Assembly (NCBI GenBank): GCA_001803705.1 | Contig: MHDY01000252.1 | Location: 1 to 14,643 of the forward strand | Length of the DNA: 14,643 bases | Reading direction: 5' to 3' | Source: Nitrospirae bacterium GWC2_56_14 | Lineage (GTDB): Bacteria > Nitrospirota > UBA9217 | Shown: piece after piece, positions 7,022-14,643 of the stretch | How positions within the stretch are numbered: position 1 is the first letter of the stretch | Layout: each line of letters starts with the position of its first letter | The notes under the pieces: generated by a model | Database searches by the model: none | What the model saw: only the letters and a program-made list of their open reading frames with translations | Told to the model about the DNA's origin: nothing | Program-made: the position numbers and the translations under genes

Positions 7022-10000
7022 ATGAAGAAACAAGCCAAACCAAATAAGGTTCAGTTGACCATGATGACGAGGACTGTACCCGCAGTCGTGACGCTGCTAG
7101 TTCTGGCGGTCGTGTCGGTTCTGTTCAGCCGGTCGGTTGCAGAAGCAAAAGGCGGGGACGAGATTGCTCCGTTTCCTGTCGTGGACACTCGTGCTGATAA
7201 GCAGGAAGCCAAGGCAATGGCTATCGACTCCGATGGCAACATCATCGCTGTCGGCTATACCAGTAGCAACAGCAACGACTATTGGGTCGTCAAATTAAAT
7301 GCGGACGGGTCGGGACCGGCATGGGCCGAACCGGCGACCTTCGGCGGCTCGGGCGCCGACGTTGCGACGGCGGTGGCGGTCGATACGGCGAAGAACATCA
7401 TCGTTACCGGCTACACCTGGAACGGCACCGATTACGATGTCCACACAGTGAAGTACAGCGGCGTCGATGGAAGCGTGCTCTGGCAGCATACCTTCGATGA
7501 CGGAACGGCCAACGGCAACGATATGGCTATCGGCGTGGCCGTGGATGCTTCCGACGACATCTATGTGGCAGGGACTTCCGCCAACGGGACGAAGAAAGAC
7601 GACTTCCTCATCATAAAATATCCTTCGGCGGGAAACATTCCGACGTGGCAGGAACTGTACGACGACGTCGACTACCCGAACAACGATAACCGGATTCTCG
7701 CGCTCGCAGTGGGGGGCGCCGGCATAGCGGTTACCGGCTATTCATCGAAAGGCGGGGCTGATTTCGATGTTCTGACGCGCAAATACGGGTTCGACAAAAC
7801 GCTTGTGCGGCAGTGGCGCCACTCTTCCACGGGGAGCGCAGATGACAGGGGGCTGGCCGTCAAGCTCGATTCGTTGGGGAATGTGGTCGTCGCCGGATAT
7901 GTATCCGTCTCGGCGAGCAACACCGACATGTACACCGTCAAATACGATCCGGCCAGCGATACCCCCATCTGGGCGAAAACCTATGGTGGCAACGGGATCG
8001 ACGAGCCGAGAGCTATATGGCTGGACAGCGCCGATGAGGTGTTTGTTGCCGGCTATACGACGACCTTGTCGGGCAACCAGGACTATGTAACTCTGCGGTA
8101 TGCCAGCGCACCTGGCGATAACCCGGTGTGGGTGACGGTGCATGATTCCGGAAACGGCGCAACGGATATACCTTTCGCCATTACCGGCGACAACGCGGCG
8201 GACGGAGGAGTCTTCGCCGCCGGCTACACCAACGTGTCAGGCAACGAAAACTTCCTGACCCTGAAGTACAGAAAAGACAACGGAATCATCCTGTGGCAGA
8301 AGAGCTGGAATGGGAGCGGCAACAAGCACGACCGGGCGATCGGCATCGGTCTCCATTCCCGCAACGTGTGCGTTGCCGGCTGGTCGGACGGCGCCACAAG
8401 CTACGACTTCGTCTTCCAGAAATACGATTTCGGCGCGCTCAACGCGCCGAATGACCTGGTTGCCACGGTGCAGCCGGACCTGGAAACATCCATCATCCTT
8501 ACGTGGACCGACAATTCATCGAATGAGGACACCTTTTTCATTCAGAGAAAGTTGGGGGAAGGTGGGACATATGCAGACATCGTTACCGATCCGGTGACCC
8601 TGCCGGCAGGAACTACCACCTATACCGACACCGGTCTTTCCGCCAACAACTACTATTACTATCGTGTCAGGGCCTTTAACGCCGCCAATGGCGATTCCAA
8701 TTACAGCAATGAAGCCCGCGCTCTTACCAAGATCATCAGCTACCAGGCGCCGGCGTGGGATTACCTGTATGACGGGAACAGCAACGAGGATTATGCGACA
8801 TCCGTGGCCGTCGGTTCCGACGACCACCCTGTCGTCACTGGGTACAGCCTGCTCCCCGATTCCGGAGCCGACTCGTTCGACTACATTACCATCAAGCTGA
8901 ACAGGGCCACCAAAGCGCAGATCTGGAAGACGCCGTTCGACAGCGGCGATAACGGGAACGACTCCGCGGAAAGCGTCGCCGTCGATGGTAACAACGATGT
9001 GCTGGTCACCGGCACGGCATACCTTTTCCTTGCCGGTGGAGAAGAAAATAGCGACGACCTTTACACGACGAAGTACCTCTCCGCCACCGGTGCCCAGGTA
9101 ACCGGCCAATCGTGGCCCCGCCAGTACGGCACGGCCAATTATGCGGACAGCGCCAGGGCGATCGTAACCGGCCCGAACAACTCCAGCGTCGTCATCGGCC
9201 AAGGCATGAACGGTGGAGCAGGGTTGGGGAACTTCGATATCTACGTCATCAAATACAATGTCGACGGCAGTCCTGCATGGGCACAGACCTACATTTACAA
9301 CAGCGGCAGGGACGATTACCCGTCAGCCGTCGCCGTCGACGGGTCGGGCGACGTGTTGTTCACCGGGTATACGAAGAATCTTTCGGGGAACACCGACTGG
9401 TTCACCGCCAAATTGAACGGCAGCAACGGAACGCTCATCTGGTCCGACCAGGTCGACGGCGCCGGACACGGTAACGATCAGGCGGTTTCCATTGCCGTGG
9501 ATTCGGCAGGCGATGCCTATGTAACAGGATTTGTGGTCAATGCATCGAACAACAAAGATATTCATACGGTGAAATACAAAGGTTCTCCCCCGTCGCCTCC
9601 TGCCGCGGAACGGGTGTGGGAGAAATTCCATGACGGCCCGGCCCATGGCGACGACCGTGGCGTTGCGGTTCGCATCGACCCTGTCGACGGAGCGGCCGTC
9701 GTCGGCGGCACAAGCTACACAGCCGCCACCGACAGCGACTTGTACCTCATCCGCTATAACGCCGCCGATGGCGCGGTCACCTGGGAGGAAAACTTCGACA
9801 GGCCGGCGACGTACGACTATGCCACTGCAATGACGCTGGATTCGTCGGGGTATATCTATCTGGCGGGTAACAGCCGTGGTGGAGTGGATACCAATTCCGA
9901 CTTCGATGCGACATCCAACATCCTGTCGATCATCTACGATTTCGAAGGGACGTTCCTCGGGGCGATCGACTACAATGGCGCAGCCAACAGGCAGGACGAG

Positions 10001-13000
10001 GCAAAATCCGTCACCGCAAACTACAGGGGCGAGGCGTTCATAGCAGGATTCTCCCGCAATGCGACGGATATCGCCGACTATGCGGTGGTGAAGCAGGTCA
10101 ATACCTACATTCTCGTGCCCGCGCCTTTAACGGCCGTTGCGCAAGCCGATTACAGCAAGGTCGATCTTTCCTGGCGTGAAAATACCCCCGGCACCTCCTT
10201 CCGAATCTGGCGCACCCTCGGGCCTTCCACTTCCGAAAGTGAATGGACGCTGGTTACCACCAAGAGTTCTGGAACGATTACCCACACCGATACGGGATTG
10301 ACGCAGGGAACGAACTACTGTTATCGGGTCGACGCCTATGTGGGAAGCCTCAACTCGCGTCTGATTGAGAAGTGCGTTACCACCGTTCTTCCCGCTCCGG
10401 TAATGAACCCCCTGGTGGTCAATTCAACTACGGAAATTGCCGTAAGCTGGGGTCAGGTAACCGACAACACCGGTTACAAACTGGAACGGAAAACCGGGGC
10501 AGGGGGGACCTGGGGGACCATCGCCACTAAGGCGGCAGGTGAAAATTCCCATACCGACACCGGACTCACCCCGGGAACGCTCTATTATTACCGCGTCAGC
10601 ACCATAAGTGCTGGCGGCACTTCGCTGTCGAGCGGCGAAGTGAGTGCCGTAACCAAGCCGGCAGCGCCGGTGCTGAATGCTCCGACGGGGATAACCACTA
10701 CCCAGGTCACCCTCGGCTGGACCAACGTCGAGGGGGAAACCGGGTACAAGGTCGAGCGCAAACAGGGGGCCGGAGAGTGGAGCGAAATAACGACCCGTGG
10801 AGTCAACGTCGTTTCCTTTACGGACACCGGGTTAACCTCCAATACCCAGTATTACTACCGGGTACGGGCGTCAAACGCATCGGGCGATTCCGCCTACAGC
10901 GGCGAACAACCGGTTTTGACCCTGTTCACGTCTCCCACCCTTATCAGCGCCGCCGGCAGCTCGATGACGCAGATCGATCTTGCCTGGTCCAATGTCGAGG
11001 ACGAAACCGGCTACACCGTTCAGGTGGCGAGCTGCAATTACAACAATAACGGTGACAGCGACGTCGTCTATTGCACCACTGCCTATTCGTACTGGTCATC
11101 CTGGTCGAACATCGCCACCCCCGGCGCCGATGTGACGTCTCACTCGCACACCGGTCTTTCATCCGGCTATGCTTACAAGTACCGGGTCATTGCCAACACC
11201 ACGGGGAACAGTTCCGCCCCCAGCAACGAAATCGTCGGCTGGACCCATATGACGGCTCCGACGCTTACCATCGCTCCCGTCGATATTACCTCGCTCGGCC
11301 TTTCCTGGACGAACATTCTTGCGGCTACGAATTACACCCTGCAGCGGAAACAGCTGGTCGGCGATCCATGGGTCGACGTTACAGGGGCCATAGGGATGTC
11401 CAAAAGCACCACCACGTTCACTAACACCGGCCTTGCCGAGCAGACCAATTATTATTACCGGATCAGGGCCTACAGCACGCTGACGAACGGTCCGCCGGAA
11501 ATTTACAGCAACGAGCCGAACATGTCGACGCCGCTGCCGGCGCCGTCGCTGAACGCGCCTGTCGCCATGTCCACGACGCAGGTCGATCTTTCCTGGAATA
11601 ATATCACCGGCAATACGGGGTACGAGGTTGAACGCTGCACGTCCGCCAACCTGCAGGAACCGACCAATCTGACAACGTTCAATTCCTGCAGCACGATAGC
11701 GACGCTTGCCGCCGATACCGTCAGTTACTCCAGTACGGGGCTCACCGCCGGATATACCTACCGATACCGCGTACGCGACACCTATACCGGCGGCACCTCG
11801 GGTTGGAGCGCCGCGGCCTATGCCACGACCATCCCTCCGGCGCCTGTTCTCAATGTCCCGACGGCGGCTTCCATGACTCAGATAGACCTGGCTTGGAACA
11901 ATGTGAACGGTGAAACCGGATACAAACTCGAATGGAAGCTGCGTTCAGGCGCCGACTGTACTGCCGGAGAATGGAGCGCGCCGATCTCCATTGCAAAGAA
12001 TGCGGTGGCATACAATCATACCGGCCTTACCGCCGCAACGTATTACTGCTACCGGATACGCGCGGCCTATCTCCTTGAATCCGATAATAGCGCCGAGCGG
12101 TCCCAGACGACACTGTTGACGGCTCCGACCCTGAACGCGTTGACCGGGGTAACGATATCTAAAATTGACCTGACCTGGGAAAACGTTGCCGGTAACACCG
12201 GGTACAAGGTGGAGCGGAGCGTGGACGGCGGAGCGTGGAGTCAGGTCGGCAGCGATTTGGCGACCGACGTGACGACACTGTCGAACGGTTCCCTGACCGC
12301 CGGCACCCTCTATTCATACCGTGTATCCGCCAAAAACGCGGGAGGGTATTCCGCTGCCAGCAACGTACAATCGACGACGACAACGCCCAGTCTTCCAGTG
12401 CTAACAGCGACAGTGGCGTCAGCATCGTCCATTACCCTTTCTTGGCCCGTCGTCAAAGGCGCGACCGAATACCTGGTCGAACAAAAAACGGGCACCGATC
12501 CCTATGGGTCCATCGGTACCGTGGTCAAATCATACAGCCTGTCATACTGCGGCTACCCTGCTCCGAGAATAGGGTGCACCTCCCTTACCCCGGACAGTGC
12601 CGGCTTCTCGGTCACCGGCTTGACCGAAAGCACCCAGTATTGCTTCCAGATCAAGGCCTGGAACAGCACCGGTCTGTACTCGCTGCCCAGCACGGAACGA
12701 TGTGTGACGACGTCCGCCATGGCCAACCAGAGCCTGATCGCGACGCCGGTCAACTCCCTTACCATCAGGCTCGACTGGACACCGGTCGCCTGTGCTCCCA
12801 ATCCGTGCGATGATCCCGATACGTACGAAATCGAAAGGGATGCGTGGAGTGGGAACTGGGTACGAATAAAGACGGTGACCGGTGATACGTCGACCTTTAT
12901 CGACACTGTCGGAATCGACCCGTTGAAGACCTACCGGTATCGTATCCGCTCCTACAAGGGAAGCGATTACTCACCCTACAGTAATGTGGAAACGGCTTCG

Positions 13001-13039
13001 ACGTCAGCCTACCAGGCGGGGGACAATACCTGTCAATAG
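7022..13039 (+). CDS. Exported beta-propeller/fibronectin type III repeat protein
   Basis: The product has 2,005 residues. ATG 7022 has only a weak upstream AGAG. ATG 7061 or 7064 (residues 14 and 15) would give a shorter, typical signal peptide, and its only upstream purine run (AAGG) is distant, so the start is uncertain. The hydrophobic core is about residues 19-35, with a good signal peptidase site AEA/K at 42-43. Residues 55-473 hold eight SBBP-like repeats, 475-570 an FN3 domain, 575-1030 eight more repeats, and 1034-1995 ten tandem FN3 domains. No CXXCH, lipobox, sortase motif or C-terminal membrane anchor is seen, so it is probably released or held non-covalently at the surface. It lies 39 bp after the giant cytochrome on the same strand with no terminator between, suggesting one operon and a role as scaffold, adhesin or matrix partner. 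That role is inference; repeat proteins of this kind bind diverse partners. Confidence 0.93.
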   Translation: MKKQAKPNKVQLTMMTRTVPAVVTLLVLAVVSVLFSRSVAEAKGGDEIAPFPVVDTRADKQEAKAMAIDSDGNIIAVGYTSSNSNDYWVVKLNADGSGPAWAEPATFGGSGADVATAVAVDTAKNIIVTGYTWNGTDYDVHTVKYSGVDGSVLWQHTFDDGTANGNDMAIGVAVDASDDIYVAGTSANGTKKDDFLIIKYPSAGNIPTWQELYDDVDYPNNDNRILALAVGGAGIAVTGYSSKGGADFDVLTRKYGFDKTLVRQWRHSSTGSADDRGLAVKLDSLGNVVVAGYVSVSASNTDMYTVKYDPASDTPIWAKTYGGNGIDEPRAIWLDSADEVFVAGYTTTLSGNQDYVTLRYASAPGDNPVWVTVHDSGNGATDIPFAITGDNAADGGVFAAGYTNVSGNENFLTLKYRKDNGIILWQKSWNGSGNKHDRAIGIGLHSRNVCVAGWSDGATSYDFVFQKYDFGALNAPNDLVATVQPDLETSIILTWTDNSSNEDTFFIQRKLGEGGTYADIVTDPVTLPAGTTTYTDTGLSANNYYYYRVRAFNAANGDSNYSNEARALTKIISYQAPAWDYLYDGNSNEDYATSVAVGSDDHPVVTGYSLLPDSGADSFDYITIKLNRATKAQIWKTPFDSGDNGNDSAESVAVDGNNDVLVTGTAYLFLAGGEENSDDLYTTKYLSATGAQVTGQSWPRQYGTANYADSARAIVTGPNNSSVVIGQGMNGGAGLGNFDIYVIKYNVDGSPAWAQTYIYNSGRDDYPSAVAVDGSGDVLFTGYTKNLSGNTDWFTAKLNGSNGTLIWSDQVDGAGHGNDQAVSIAVDSAGDAYVTGFVVNASNNKDIHTVKYKGSPPSPPAAERVWEKFHDGPAHGDDRGVAVRIDPVDGAAVVGGTSYTAATDSDLYLIRYNAADGAVTWEENFDRPATYDYATAMTLDSSGYIYLAGNSRGGVDTNSDFDATSNILSIIYDFEGTFLGAIDYNGAANRQDEAKSVTANYRGEAFIAGFSRNATDIADYAVVKQVNTYILVPAPLTAVAQADYSKVDLSWRENTPGTSFRIWRTLGPSTSESEWTLVTTKSSGTITHTDTGLTQGTNYCYRVDAYVGSLNSRLIEKCVTTVLPAPVMNPLVVNSTTEIAVSWGQVTDNTGYKLERKTGAGGTWGTIATKAAGENSHTDTGLTPGTLYYYRVSTISAGGTSLSSGEVSAVTKPAAPVLNAPTGITTTQVTLGWTNVEGETGYKVERKQGAGEWSEITTRGVNVVSFTDTGLTSNTQYYYRVRASNASGDSAYSGEQPVLTLFTSPTLISAAGSSMTQIDLAWSNVEDETGYTVQVASCNYNNNGDSDVVYCTTAYSYWSSWSNIATPGADVTSHSHTGLSSGYAYKYRVIANTTGNSSAPSNEIVGWTHMTAPTLTIAPVDITSLGLSWTNILAATNYTLQRKQLVGDPWVDVTGAIGMSKSTTTFTNTGLAEQTNYYYRIRAYSTLTNGPPEIYSNEPNMSTPLPAPSLNAPVAMSTTQVDLSWNNITGNTGYEVERCTSANLQEPTNLTTFNSCSTIATLAADTVSYSSTGLTAGYTYRYRVRDTYTGGTSGWSAAAYATTIPPAPVLNVPTAASMTQIDLAWNNVNGETGYKLEWKLRSGADCTAGEWSAPISIAKNAVAYNHTGLTAATYYCYRIRAAYLLESDNSAERSQTTLLTAPTLNALTGVTISKIDLTWENVAGNTGYKVERSVDGGAWSQVGSDLATDVTTLSNGSLTAGTLYSYRVSAKNAGGYSAASNVQSTTTTPSLPVLTATVASASSITLSWPVVKGATEYLVEQKTGTDPYGSIGTVVKSYSLSYCGYPAPRIGCTSLTPDSAGFSVTGLTESTQYCFQIKAWNSTGLYSLPSTERCVTTSAMANQSLIATPVNSLTIRLDWTPVACAPNPCDDPDTYEIERDAWSGNWVRIKTVTGDTSTFIDTVGIDPLKTYRYRIRSYKGSDYSPYSNVETASTSAYQAGDNTCQ
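7190..8440 (+). repeat. First beta-propeller-type repeat array (eight units)
   Basis: Units of about 50 residues follow the pattern of an acidic Asn-rich turn, a strand such as AVAVD or IGVAVD, a short turn, [VA][TA]G[YT], then a polar loop and a strand like D(Y/F)xxxKY. The eight visible G[YTW] turns begin AVGYTSS, VTGYTWN, VAGTSAN, VTGYSSK, VAGYVSV, VAGYTTT, AAGYTNV and VAGWSDG. This resembles the SBBP/delta-60 class of propeller repeats. Eight copies would fit one eight-bladed propeller, which is inference from the count. Confidence 0.75.
8746..10120 (+). repeat. Second beta-propeller-type repeat array (eight units)
   Basis: The same unit recurs eight times after the first FN3 domain, with turns VTGYSLL, VTGTAYL, VIGQGMN, FTGYTKN, VTGFVVN, VGGTSYT, LAGNSRG and IAGFSRN. 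Loop lengths vary more than in the first array, for example an Asp/Ser-rich insertion in the seventh unit. The equal copy number suggests duplication of a whole propeller with an FN3 domain as spacer. Confidence 0.72.
10121..13009 (+). repeat. Array of ten tandem fibronectin type III domains
   Basis: Each domain of about 95 residues starts with a proline- or alanine-rich strand ([AS]PxLxA) and carries an (I/V)xLxW strand. The marker [NE]TGYxxE[RW] follows in many copies, then the FN3 hallmark TGLTxxTxYYYRVRA. Starts lie near residues 1034, 1121, 1218, 1305, 1415, 1515, 1610, 1700, 1798 and 1900 (approximate). Several domains contain paired cysteines in loops, for example around 11035-11070, 11636-11690 and 12548-12580, possibly disulphides, which fits an extracytoplasmic location. 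Copies differ at DNA level. Confidence 0.85.
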
Positions 13040-13040
13040 C

Positions 13041-13069
13041 AGGTTGAATCGCACCCGGACAACCTTTTT
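13041..13069 (+). terminator. Weak candidate terminator after the FN3 protein gene
   Basis: AGGTTG (13041-13046) pairs perfectly with CAACCT (13060-13065) across a 13-nt loop, and the stem ends in a run of five T (13065-13069). It starts two bases after the stop codon. The stem is only 6 bp, so termination strength is doubtful. It would separate the cytochrome/FN3 transcript from the HD-GYP gene. Confidence 0.4.
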
Positions 13070-13100
13070 CCCCACGCTGAAAAACAGTTGGCTCGCGGCC

Positions 13101-13144
13101 GTCCTTCAAGATTTAAATTTCGAGGGCTTAAAGATTTGAAGGAC
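13101..13144 (+). promoter_or_regulatory. 9-bp inverted repeat (stem-loop) in the spacer before the HD-GYP gene
   Basis: GTCCTTCAA (13101-13109) and TTGAAGGAC (13136-13144) are exact reverse complements. The intervening AT-rich 26 nt can add further A-T pairs. No T-run follows, so it is not a standard intrinsic terminator. It lies upstream of the TATAAT at 13185 and could be a regulator binding site for that promoter, or an mRNA 3'-end stabilising hairpin for the preceding operon. Confidence 0.5.
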
Positions 13145-13158
13145 GTAGAACCAGCCAG

Positions 13159-13190
13159 TTGCGTCATGAATCAATCAGGGATACTATAAT
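13159..13190 (+). promoter_or_regulatory. Probable sigma70 promoter of the HD-GYP gene
   Basis: TATAAT at 13185-13190 is a perfect -10 hexamer. The best -35 candidate is TTGCGT at 13159-13164, with a long 20-bp spacer; no better hexamer lies at 16-18 bp, so activator dependence is possible. Transcription would start near 13197, leaving a leader of about 40 nt. Confidence 0.5.
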
Positions 13191-13211
13191 GTAGGCTTTG
13201 CGATACCCGAT

Positions 13212-13233
13212 CAGGCGCTGCCTGTGAAGGAGG
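13212..13233 (+). promoter_or_regulatory. Ribosome binding site of the HD-GYP gene with a small upstream hairpin
   Basis: AAGGAGG (13227-13233) is a near-perfect Shine-Dalgarno sequence four bases before GTG 13238 and decides that start; the next in-frame ATG (13259) is too far away. Just upstream, CAGGC (13212-13216) and GCCTG (13220-13224) form a 5-bp stem with a 3-nt loop, leaving the ribosome binding site exposed. Confidence 0.6.
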
Positions 13234-13237
13234 CTCT

Positions 13238-14437
13238 GTGTCCCTGGAACTGTGCGAAATGTCGCTGCAGCAAATACAGTCGCTGCTGCGTCTGACGGAC
13301 GATACGCTGCAGAATATCTGTTGCCGGCGCTTTACCACGGAAGAGCTTTTTGTAGATGCGTTGCGCAAGGTTCTCGGCGGACTCGGGCGACGCGGCCCCG
13401 CGGGTATCTTTACCGTCTTTCGCCGGGAGGACGGCACCACCTGCTGTGGAAGGGTTTTTCAGCTGCGACAGGGAGAGGTCGTAGAGCGGTCTGACGAGAT
13501 CGTGATGGACCCGTCATCAAGCTACGCGGTAAATCTGGCGGAGACGCAGAATCAGGCTGAAACGGTAATATCCAACTGGGCTGACAGCGGCGAAAGCATC
13601 GACGATTACCAGGCCAATTTTTCCCCGGCAGTAACTGCGGCAGTCGGCGCTCCCATCAAGAACTTCATCACCTGCCGGATCAGCGGCGAACGTCCCGGTT
13701 CTCTCATAGCATTCAATTACCCGGGCAGGGCAACCAGCTATGATGGGGATGTTCTTCATGGACTGGCGGTTCTGATCGGCTCCGTCGTCGCTCTCTCGGA
13801 AAAGATGCGGGAAACGGAGAATGCCTTCCAATATACTATTGAAGCGCTGGCTCGCGCCTGTGAAGCAGCGGAAGAGGGGACCGGAAAGCATATTTCCCGG
13901 GTAAATCGCTATGCGGGAGCGCTTGCTGCCAATGCCGGATTTGCATCCGATTTCGTTCAGGCGGTTTCCTTTTCGGCCCAGATGCATGATGTGGGTAAGA
14001 TCAAGATCCCGAACTCGGTACTGCTGAAACAGGGTCCCCTCGACAGGGCCGAGAATGAGATGATCTTAATGCATCCTGTCTATGGTGAGAAGATTCTAGG
14101 CAACTCTCCCCGACTGGAGGTCGCCCGCGAGATTGCCATCTCTCATCACGAGAACTGGGACGGAAGCGGTTATCCCTACAACCTCCGCGGAGATACGATC
14201 CCCGTGGCAGGGCGTGTGGTAAAAATTGCAGATGTGTACGATGCGCTCCGTTCACGGCGCAGTTACAAAGAGTCGCTTTCGCACCGGGATGCGCTGGAAA
14301 TTTTTAGAAATGGGGACGAGCGGATCGATCCGCAGAACCATTTCGATCCGATGCTGCTGAAGACCTTTTTCGATATCGAGCATATCTTCGAGAAGATCTA
14401 CGACAGCCTGGCGGGTGAGGAAGTGGGCACGGAGTAG
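13238..14437 (+). CDS. HD-GYP domain cyclic-dinucleotide phosphodiesterase with N-terminal sensor region
   Basis: The product has 399 residues, starts at GTG and has no signal peptide or membrane segment, so it is cytoplasmic. Residues 1-190 resemble a GAF-type sensor in layout, with a hydrophobic strand (GSLIAFNY), a terminal helix and a linker helix, but the family assignment is weak. Residues 205-390 form a complete HD-GYP domain: H218 in GKHISRV, H250-D251 in HDVGK, H279 in MHPVYGEKIL, H303-H304 with the GYP signature HHENWDGSGYP (G311-P313), and KIADVYDALRSRRSYK. By family knowledge these residues bind a two- or three-metal centre that hydrolyses c-di-GMP, and some members act on cGAMP. 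All the signature residues looked for are present. It has its own likely promoter and lies downstream of an extracellular electron-transfer operon; control of that operon by the messenger is only inferred. Confidence 0.93.
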   Translation: MSLELCEMSLQQIQSLLRLTDDTLQNICCRRFTTEELFVDALRKVLGGLGRRGPAGIFTVFRREDGTTCCGRVFQLRQGEVVERSDEIVMDPSSSYAVNLAETQNQAETVISNWADSGESIDDYQANFSPAVTAAVGAPIKNFITCRISGERPGSLIAFNYPGRATSYDGDVLHGLAVLIGSVVALSEKMRETENAFQYTIEALARACEAAEEGTGKHISRVNRYAGALAANAGFASDFVQAVSFSAQMHDVGKIKIPNSVLLKQGPLDRAENEMILMHPVYGEKILGNSPRLEVAREIAISHHENWDGSGYPYNLRGDTIPVAGRVVKIADVYDALRSRRSYKESLSHRDALEIFRNGDERIDPQNHFDPMLLKTFFDIEHIFEKIYDSLAGEEVGTE

Positions 14438-14451
14438 GCGGGGTGTGTTTT

Positions 14452-14643
14452 TTATTCTTCCTTGGTGATGCGGATGACCTGAAGTACGCCGGGCATCGCC
14501 TCCAGGGTGGCGGTTTCCAGCGCTTCCGTGTTGCCGATGACGCCGATGATGATGCGGTTGGCGCCCGTCGATTGATGGATGTCGTAATCCTTGCTGATGA
14601 GATATTCCTTCACCTGGTCAAGTGCGATTTCGTCGGCGGTTTT
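14452..14643 (-). CDS. DAHP synthase-type ferredoxin-like (ACT-like) domain protein, N-terminus outside window
   Basis: On the minus strand the frame is open from the window edge to TAA (complement of 14452-14454), giving 63 residues that end QVIRITKEE. The pattern of a helix (DEIALDQVKEYLISK), a strand with DIHQS, then NRIIIGVIGNT, a helix and EAMPGVLQVIRI matches the N-terminal ferredoxin-like regulatory domain of type I-beta DAHP synthases, where feedback inhibitors bind. In full-length synthases this domain runs on into the catalytic barrel; here a stop follows at once. It is probably a stand-alone small protein of about 70 residues with only a few residues missing, although the end of a longer protein cannot be excluded. 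It converges on the HD-GYP gene with 14 bp between stop codons and no clear hairpin. Role in aromatic amino-acid synthesis is inferred. Confidence 0.65.
   Translation of the reverse strand, partial: KTADEIALDQVKEYLISKDYDIHQSTGANRIIIGVIGNTEALETATLEAMPGVLQVIRITKEE

Noticed and set aside
8516..9202. 228-codon minus-strand ORF inside the FN3 protein gene
   Set aside because: It is antisense to a clear propeller-repeat region and has no domain or ribosome binding site support. Other overlapping ORFs within 7022-13039 are rejected for the same reason.
13060..13090. Second hairpin (CAAC..TTTTTC / GAAAAA..GTTG) after the FN3 gene
   Set aside because: The stem is almost all A-T, interrupted by an unequal internal loop and not followed by a T-run. 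It competes with the better AGGTTG/CAACCT stem.
13171..13440. 89-codon minus-strand ORF over the HD-GYP start
   Set aside because: It overlaps the promoter, ribosome binding site and start of a well-supported gene, and is serine/arginine-rich without a recognisable domain.
14438..14451. Bidirectional terminator between the convergent genes
   Set aside because: A T-run is present, but no inverted repeat was found next to it.

Overview
The window looks like chromosomal DNA of a dissimilatory metal-reducing deltaproteobacterium of the Geobacter type (Desulfuromonadia). The grounds are the alternating CX4CH/CX2CH haem motifs characteristic of Geobacter cytochromes, exported proteins of about 2,000 residues, GC-rich coding DNA with AT-rich spacers, and an HD-GYP signalling gene. 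The assignment rests on family knowledge; no search was run.

Layout. (1) 1-409, plus: the 3' end of a multihaem cytochrome c gene, entering the window inside a perfect 57-bp in-frame tandem repeat and closed by a strong intrinsic terminator at 421-449. (2) 410-985: a spacer of about 575 bp, AT-rich in large part. It has no convincing gene, but holds a doubtful 81-codon reading frame with a good ribosome binding site, a possible minus-strand gene remnant and a short leader ORF. (3) 986-6982, plus: a giant exported cytochrome of 1,998 residues with 45 candidate haem-binding motifs (35 CX2CH, 9 CX4CH, 1 rare CX3CH). (4) 7022-13039, plus: an exported 2,005-residue protein with no haem motifs, made of two arrays of eight beta-propeller-type repeats and eleven fibronectin type III (FN3) domains. 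It starts 39 bp after the cytochrome and is probably co-transcribed with it. (5) 13040-13237: a spacer with a weak terminator, a 9-bp-stem hairpin and a promoter with a perfect TATAAT. (6) 13238-14437, plus: a soluble HD-GYP phosphodiesterase with all signature residues. (7) 14452-14643, minus, cut by the window edge: a small protein resembling the ferredoxin-like regulatory domain of DAHP synthase, convergent with the HD-GYP gene.

How it may work together. The giant cytochrome plus the repeat protein make a plausible extracellular electron-transfer unit: a long haem conduit made together with a large surface or matrix protein that could anchor, space or bundle it. The HD-GYP enzyme has its own promoter. 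It may hydrolyse c-di-GMP or a related cyclic dinucleotide, messengers that commonly govern surface and matrix traits. The functional link between these genes is inference from adjacency only.

The most distinctive sequence observations are the single CX3CH motif sitting where sister modules have CX4CH, a final CXXCH-like site whose first cysteine is tyrosine (YLRCH), the perfect 57-bp repeat in the upstream cytochrome, and the 8+8 repeat architecture of the partner protein.
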